The notes below the pieces were generated by a model. That model saw only the letters and a program-made list of their open reading frames with translations, was not told the DNA's origin and ran no database searches. Positions 4,605 to 7,459 of a DNA stretch of 7,459 nt are shown here, piece by piece. Made by a program: the position numbers and the translations under genes. Source of the DNA: Desulfobulbaceae bacterium (GTDB lineage Bacteria; Desulfobacterota; Desulfobulbia; Desulfobulbales; Desulfobulbaceae). Position 1 is the first letter of the stretch. Each line of letters begins with the position of its first letter. The stretch covers positions 1-7,459 of the forward strand of contig DAOVTM010000196.1 of assembly GCA_030633145.1 (NCBI GenBank). Direction: 5' to 3'.

Positions 4605-5018
4605 TTAATGCTCAACAGTATTAAAAACAACATGACCACGCTGGGCAAGAAGTCTTCTTGCCTCTGCCTTGCAGAGCATAACCTGTTGGGCATCATTCAT
4701 AAGGTTGTATAATTCTGACAGCTCTTTGTCCGTAAGTTTATGATTTTTTTGTGATGTTGCCAGTTCTTCCAAACGCACTTGTTGCTGCTCGTCCATTGTT
4801 GAGTGTGCGGTTTGCCAAAGCTGGATATCATTTAATAACGATAGTTTTGTCAGGCTTAAACGTACATCCGGTGGAATATCTGTTTCTAAAGCAGGAAATA
4901 AAAGTATAACAGATTGTCTGATAACTTCTTCCGAAGTAAGCGACGTTGTTTGGGCTGTCGATGTAATTCGTTCATAAATTGAATCAGGTAACGTAACTGT
5001 TATTGTTTGCTCACTCAT
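4605..5018 (-). CDS. Ribbon-helix-helix-like protein, first gene of an RHH-HNH pair
   Basis: The product is a 137-residue soluble protein. Its N-terminus (ITVTLPDSIYERITSTA, 6-22, then LTSEEVIRQSVILLFP, 27-42) has the strand-helix-helix pattern of ribbon-helix-helix DNA-binding proteins. The rest (about 55-128) is mostly helical and charged, with the block ARRLLAQRGH (119-128). I recognise the pattern from a family of unnamed proteins found directly upstream of this HNH subfamily, especially in cyanobacteria, where the two genes occur as a pair. Its function is not known to me; a regulator or inhibitor of the nuclease is plausible by analogy with toxin-antitoxin pairs. Its ATG overlaps the end of the hicB3 remnant by 8 bp in the open frame, or by 4 bp (ATGA) in the ancestral hicB frame. 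Confidence 0.75.
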   Translation of the reverse strand: MSEQTITVTLPDSIYERITSTAQTTSLTSEEVIRQSVILLFPALETDIPPDVRLSLTKLSLLNDIQLWQTAHSTMDEQQQVRLEELATSQKNHKLTDKELSELYNLMNDAQQVMLCKAEARRLLAQRGHVVFNTVEH

Positions 5019-5220
5019 TTTGTACCTGTTTTGAATATGGATGCTCTTTTGTGTAGATTACCTGTGTTGTCGTAAAAAACATCCTCAACGATTGTTCAGG
5101 CATTATTTTCTCTTCTTTTGCATAGTTCTCTTCTTTGCACAGTATTAAACAGTCATTCAGAGCTTTGGTAAAGGCCAATTTGGAAGGAGGAATATTGTCC
5201 AGGCTAAAGTTGGTAGCCAA
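5011..5220 (-). pseudogene. hicB: Frameshifted, 5'-truncated long-type hicB remnant (hicB3)
   Basis: The open frame (69 codons, TTG start) contains AFTKALNDCLILCKEE (16-31), which aligns with AFTEAVDDYLHLCQEE of the intact hicB1 product (10/16 identical, with clear similarity in the DNA), followed by a shared PEQ. Past an A6 run (5074-5079, T6 in the gene), the homologous reading continues in another frame as DNTGNLHKRASIF. This matches TTGITLHKRAALF of HicB1 (LHKRA at 5042-5056). Adding one base at the T run restores the ancestral frame, which then ends in a 4-bp ATGA overlap with the next gene. The HicB N-terminal domain is missing. The 5' side carries AAGTTGGTAGCC (5207-5218), identical to one end of the repeat element at 4168-4179. 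It is a pseudogene, though the residual frame could still be translated. Confidence 0.75.
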
Positions 5221-5243
5221 ATTAAGAGACAGTCCTTGTTTAT

Positions 5244-5459
5244 TTATACAGCATGAACTTCTACCTGTGCGACATTACAATGAGGTGCTGGGACGATTGC
5301 CCCATCCTCCTCAATCCCTTCAATATGAAATTCAATAGCATCTTTTATCAGGGCAATAGCTTCTTGTTCAGTTTCCCCTACAGCAATACATCCAGGGAGA
5401 TCAGGGACAAAAGCACCGTAACTTGAATCACCTTTTTCAATAATAACTGTATATTTCAT
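5244..5459 (-). CDS. hicB: HicB-family antitoxin, short type (hicB2), toxin partner truncated
   Basis: This is a 71-residue complete short HicB: MKYTVIIEKGDSSYGAFVPD at the start, then LPGCIAVGETEQEAIALIKDAIEFHIEGI (21-49). This is the classic partially degraded RNase-H-like fold that binds and neutralises HicA. It lacks a separate C-terminal DNA-binding domain, normal for this short group. The ATG at 5459 follows TAACC, the end of an 8-codon hicA stub, with no good Shine-Dalgarno, so translation may depend on coupling to the stub. A full hicA cannot fit in the 48 bp between this gene and the polA stop. The gene is clearly not decayed, which suggests either recent toxin loss or selection for the lone antitoxin. 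Transcription most likely continues from polA. Confidence 0.85.
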   Translation of the reverse strand: MKYTVIIEKGDSSYGAFVPDLPGCIAVGETEQEAIALIKDAIEFHIEGIEEDGAIVPAPHCNVAQVEVHAV

Positions 5460-5462
5460 TGG

Positions 5463-5489
5463 TTATTTGATAAGCTGTTTGACTTTCAT
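5463..5489 (-). pseudogene. hicA: Truncated hicA toxin: first 8 codons only (hicA2 stub)
   Basis: The minus strand from 5489 reads ATG AAA GTC AAA CAG CTT ATC AAA TAA, encoding MKVKQLIK and a stop. Short-type HicA toxins commonly begin MKVKxLIKLLExxGW, and they sit a few bases upstream of a short hicB, exactly where this lies. A deletion joining the first codons to the original stop codon of hicA (these proteins often end in K-stop) would give this layout. Eight residues alone are weak evidence; the position and the parallel hicA1 stub make it credible. It could now act as a short upstream frame coupling translation to hicB2. Confidence 0.55.
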
Positions 5490-5507
5490 CAATCGCACCG
5501 TCAATAA

Positions 5508-7459
5508 TCAAAGATGCTGCCGAACATCAACGTTAACTTTCAATGGAACATCAAGTTCCATAACCGATTCCATGGAATGGGCGACCATGTCACCGGTTGT
5601 CTCCAAAGCATCCTGCTGTACCTCAAGGACAATTTCATCATGAATTTGCAGGATCATCTTAGCGTCCTGGCTGTCTGTAAGCTCATCAGCAACCTTGAGC
5701 ATGGCAAGTTTAAGAATATCTGCTGCCGTTCCCTGGATAGGTGAGTTAATGGCTGTTCGCTCGGCAAATTCCCTGGTGTTTTTATTTTTCGCATTAATAT
5801 CCGGCAACTGCCTGCGTCTGCCCAGCAGGGTGGTGACATACCCATCTGTCCGGGCCTGCTCAATAACCTCATCCATAAACTTTTTAATGCCGGGATAAAG
5901 GGCAAAATAGCTGTCAATAAATGACTGGGCCTCCTTACGGCTGATATCCAGGCTTTTGGCAAGGCCAAAGGCGGACATACCATAGATAATGCCAAAGTTG
6001 ATGGTCTTGGCAGTACGCCGCATATCCGGGGTGAGCAACAGTTCGTTGACCCCGAAAATCTCAGCTGCGGTGCGGCTGTGAATGTCCTGATCAGTACGGA
6101 AGGCCTCAAGCAGGGCAGGATCCTGACTGTAATGAGCCAGTACCCGCAGATCAATCTGTGAGTAATCCGCAGACAGCAGGGAACAGCCGTCTGCGGCCAC
6201 AAAGGCGGAACGGATGCGGCGGCCCTCTTCGGTACGAATGGGGATATTTTGTAAATTAGGTTTGGACGAACTCAATCGTCCGGTAGCAGTGCCAGTTTGA
6301 TTGTATGAGGTGTGGACACGACCACTTATACTACTGACATGGGTTTGCAGTTTATCTATATAGGTGGACTTGAGCTTTGCCAGGTTACGAAATTTGAGAA
6401 TTCCGGCTGGCAGATCATGTTTTTTAGAAAGTTTTTCCAGCACCTTGACATCGGTTGAGTAGCCGGTCTTGGTCTTACGGCCTTTGGGCAGACCCAGTTC
6501 ATCAAACAATACCGTTGCCAACTGCTTGGGTGAGTTGATGTTAAAGGAATGCCCTGCCCCAGCAAAGATATCCCGCTCAAGCTGATCCAGTTTTTCCGCA
6601 AACTCTGTGGACAATTTTTTGAGTACTTCGACATCCACCTCAACACCGTTATGTTCCATATCTGCCAGAACTATAATAGTTGGAGCCTCGACCTCGCTGA
6701 ACAGTTTCCACAGCCCGAGCCGTTCCAGTTCAGGCTGCAGTTGTTCAAAGAGCTTCAGGGTACCATACACATCCTCGCAGCTATAATCCTTTGCCAGTGC
6801 TATCTCCACCCGGCAGAAGGCATCATCCGCCTTGTCATCACCCACGGCATCTGCAAAGGAGGTCATCTTGAGATCCAACTCCAGGCAGAGGTCATCCAGT
6901 TTCAGGGAACGGCGGCCTGGATCCAGCAGCCAGGCACCGATCATGGTATCATAGAGGGAGCCTTTCATTCTAAGACCACCATTTTGCGGGGCTGCCAGTA
7001 CGGCAAAATCATATTTGAGGTTATGGCCGATCTTGGCAATTTTGTCATTGAGCAGAAGCGGGCCGAGCAGTTCTGTAAGATCGGCAAGAGAAAGCTGATC
7101 CTGCAGCAGGTTGCCCTCAGCGTCACGATGGCCGCAGGGTAGGTACCATGCCTGACTGGAATCTACACAGAGCGAGATACCTACCAACTCAGCAGCCAGG
7201 GTATCCAAGGATGTGGTCTCCGTGTCTATAACTAGCTGATCTGTTTCTGCCAACTGCCGGGCAAGTTTTTCCAGTTCGCCCCGTTGATTGACCAAGGTAA
7301 AAGAATCGGTATTAATGGCAGAAGGGGGAACCTGGGAAGAGATCATGGAGAAAAACTCAAGCTCGGTGAGCAGCTCCCGCAGGCTGTCTGGATCCGGCTC
7401 CCGCACCTGATACTCAGCCAGGTCTGTGGGTATTTCTGCGTTCATCTTGAGGCGGATCA
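5508..7459 (-). CDS. polA: DNA polymerase I, 5'-partial (proofreading and polymerase domains)
   Basis: This family A polymerase fills gaps after Okazaki-primer removal and excision repair. The ATG at 7445 is probably internal: the frame stays open to the right edge, and LAEYQVREPDPDSLRELLTE is the usual linker after the 5'-nuclease domain, so about 270 N-terminal residues should lie outside the window. Counting from that ATG, the proofreading site is intact: VIDTET (Asp74, Glu76), GHNLKYD (Asn142, Asp146) and YSCED (Tyr221, Asp225). Polymerase motif A is DYSQID (427-432), motif B RRTAKTINFGIIYG (476-489: Arg476, Lys480, Phe484, Tyr488) and motif C IHDEIV (His602, Asp603, Glu604). The sixth residue of motif A is Asp where E. 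coli has Glu710, the ribonucleotide 'steric gate'. The stop is 18 bp before the hicA2 stub, with no clear terminator between. Confidence 0.93.
   Translation of the reverse strand, partial: IRLKMNAEIPTDLAEYQVREPDPDSLRELLTELEFFSMISSQVPPSAINTDSFTLVNQRGELEKLARQLAETDQLVIDTETTSLDTLAAELVGISLCVDSSQAWYLPCGHRDAEGNLLQDQLSLADLTELLGPLLLNDKIAKIGHNLKYDFAVLAAPQNGGLRMKGSLYDTMIGAWLLDPGRRSLKLDDLCLELDLKMTSFADAVGDDKADDAFCRVEIALAKDYSCEDVYGTLKLFEQLQPELERLGLWKLFSEVEAPTIIVLADMEHNGVEVDVEVLKKLSTEFAEKLDQLERDIFAGAGHSFNINSPKQLATVLFDELGLPKGRKTKTGYSTDVKVLEKLSKKHDLPAGILKFRNLAKLKSTYIDKLQTHVSSISGRVHTSYNQTGTATGRLSSSKPNLQNIPIRTEEGRRIRSAFVAADGCSLLSADYSQIDLRVLAHYSQDPALLEAFRTDQDIHSRTAAEIFGVNELLLTPDMRRTAKTINFGIIYGMSAFGLAKSLDISRKEAQSFIDSYFALYPGIKKFMDEVIEQARTDGYVTTLLGRRRQLPDINAKNKNTREFAERTAINSPIQGTAADILKLAMLKVADELTDSQDAKMILQIHDEIVLEVQQDALETTGDMVAHSMESVMELDVPLKVNVDVRQHL

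Noticed and set aside
5654..6202. Minus-strand open frame of 182 codons inside polA
   Set aside because: It is out of frame with an intact, motif-complete polA; its composition is that of a shifted polymerase frame.
6549..7142. Plus-strand open frame of 197 codons opposite polA
   Set aside because: Antisense to conserved proofreading-domain sequence, with no family resemblance and no start signals.
7443..7445. ATG at 7445 as the true start of a short, exonuclease-only-type PolA
   Set aside because: The frame remains open to the window edge (Ile-Arg-Leu-Lys before Met) and the following residues are the normal interdomain linker, so a full-length polA cut by the window is more likely.

Overview
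The window looks like a chromosomal segment of a Gram-negative, probably deltaproteobacterial (Desulfobacterota-like) bacterium. This is inferred from the remembered flavour of the TauE-like and PolA proteins, not from a search. Every gene I can support lies on the minus strand, so transcription runs from high to low coordinates.

Right part (5508-7459): most of polA, encoding DNA polymerase I with proofreading exonuclease and polymerase domains. The 5'-nuclease part lies beyond the right edge. The polymerase motif A reads DYSQID instead of the usual DYSQIE.

Middle part (about 3509-5507): a visibly more AT-rich accessory island made largely of worn toxin-antitoxin material. In transcription order it holds an 8-codon hicA stub, an intact short hicB, a frameshifted remnant of a long-type hicB, a ribbon-helix-helix-like gene coupled to an HNH endonuclease gene, a roughly 176-bp MITE/REP-like repeat element, a 20-codon hicA stub and an intact long hicB. 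Both intact HicB antitoxins sit directly behind the truncated first codons of a HicA toxin: the toxins are gone and the antitoxins kept. The RHH-HNH pair is a recognisable but, to my knowledge, functionally undescribed two-gene module.

Left-middle part (1368-3494): a permease and ATPase of the nitrate/sulfonate/taurine-type ABC importers, overlapping by 4 bp and lacking a substrate-binding-protein gene. hicB now sits 14 bp upstream of the permease, where an SBP gene or the operon promoter would be expected. A tandem 19-bp repeat array follows, then a small conserved-looking protein of unknown function and a TauE/SafE-type anion exporter. If the importer carries sulfonates, the exporter could remove sulfite, but the sequence does not show this.

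Left edge (1-448): no protein gene. On the minus strand there are two tandem promoters, each with 17-bp spacing, AT-rich upstream tracts and C/G-containing discriminators, then a boxA-like antitermination sequence, and finally a terminal sequence that aligns with the first bases of 16S rRNA. I infer that an rRNA operon begins at this edge and runs leftward out of the window.
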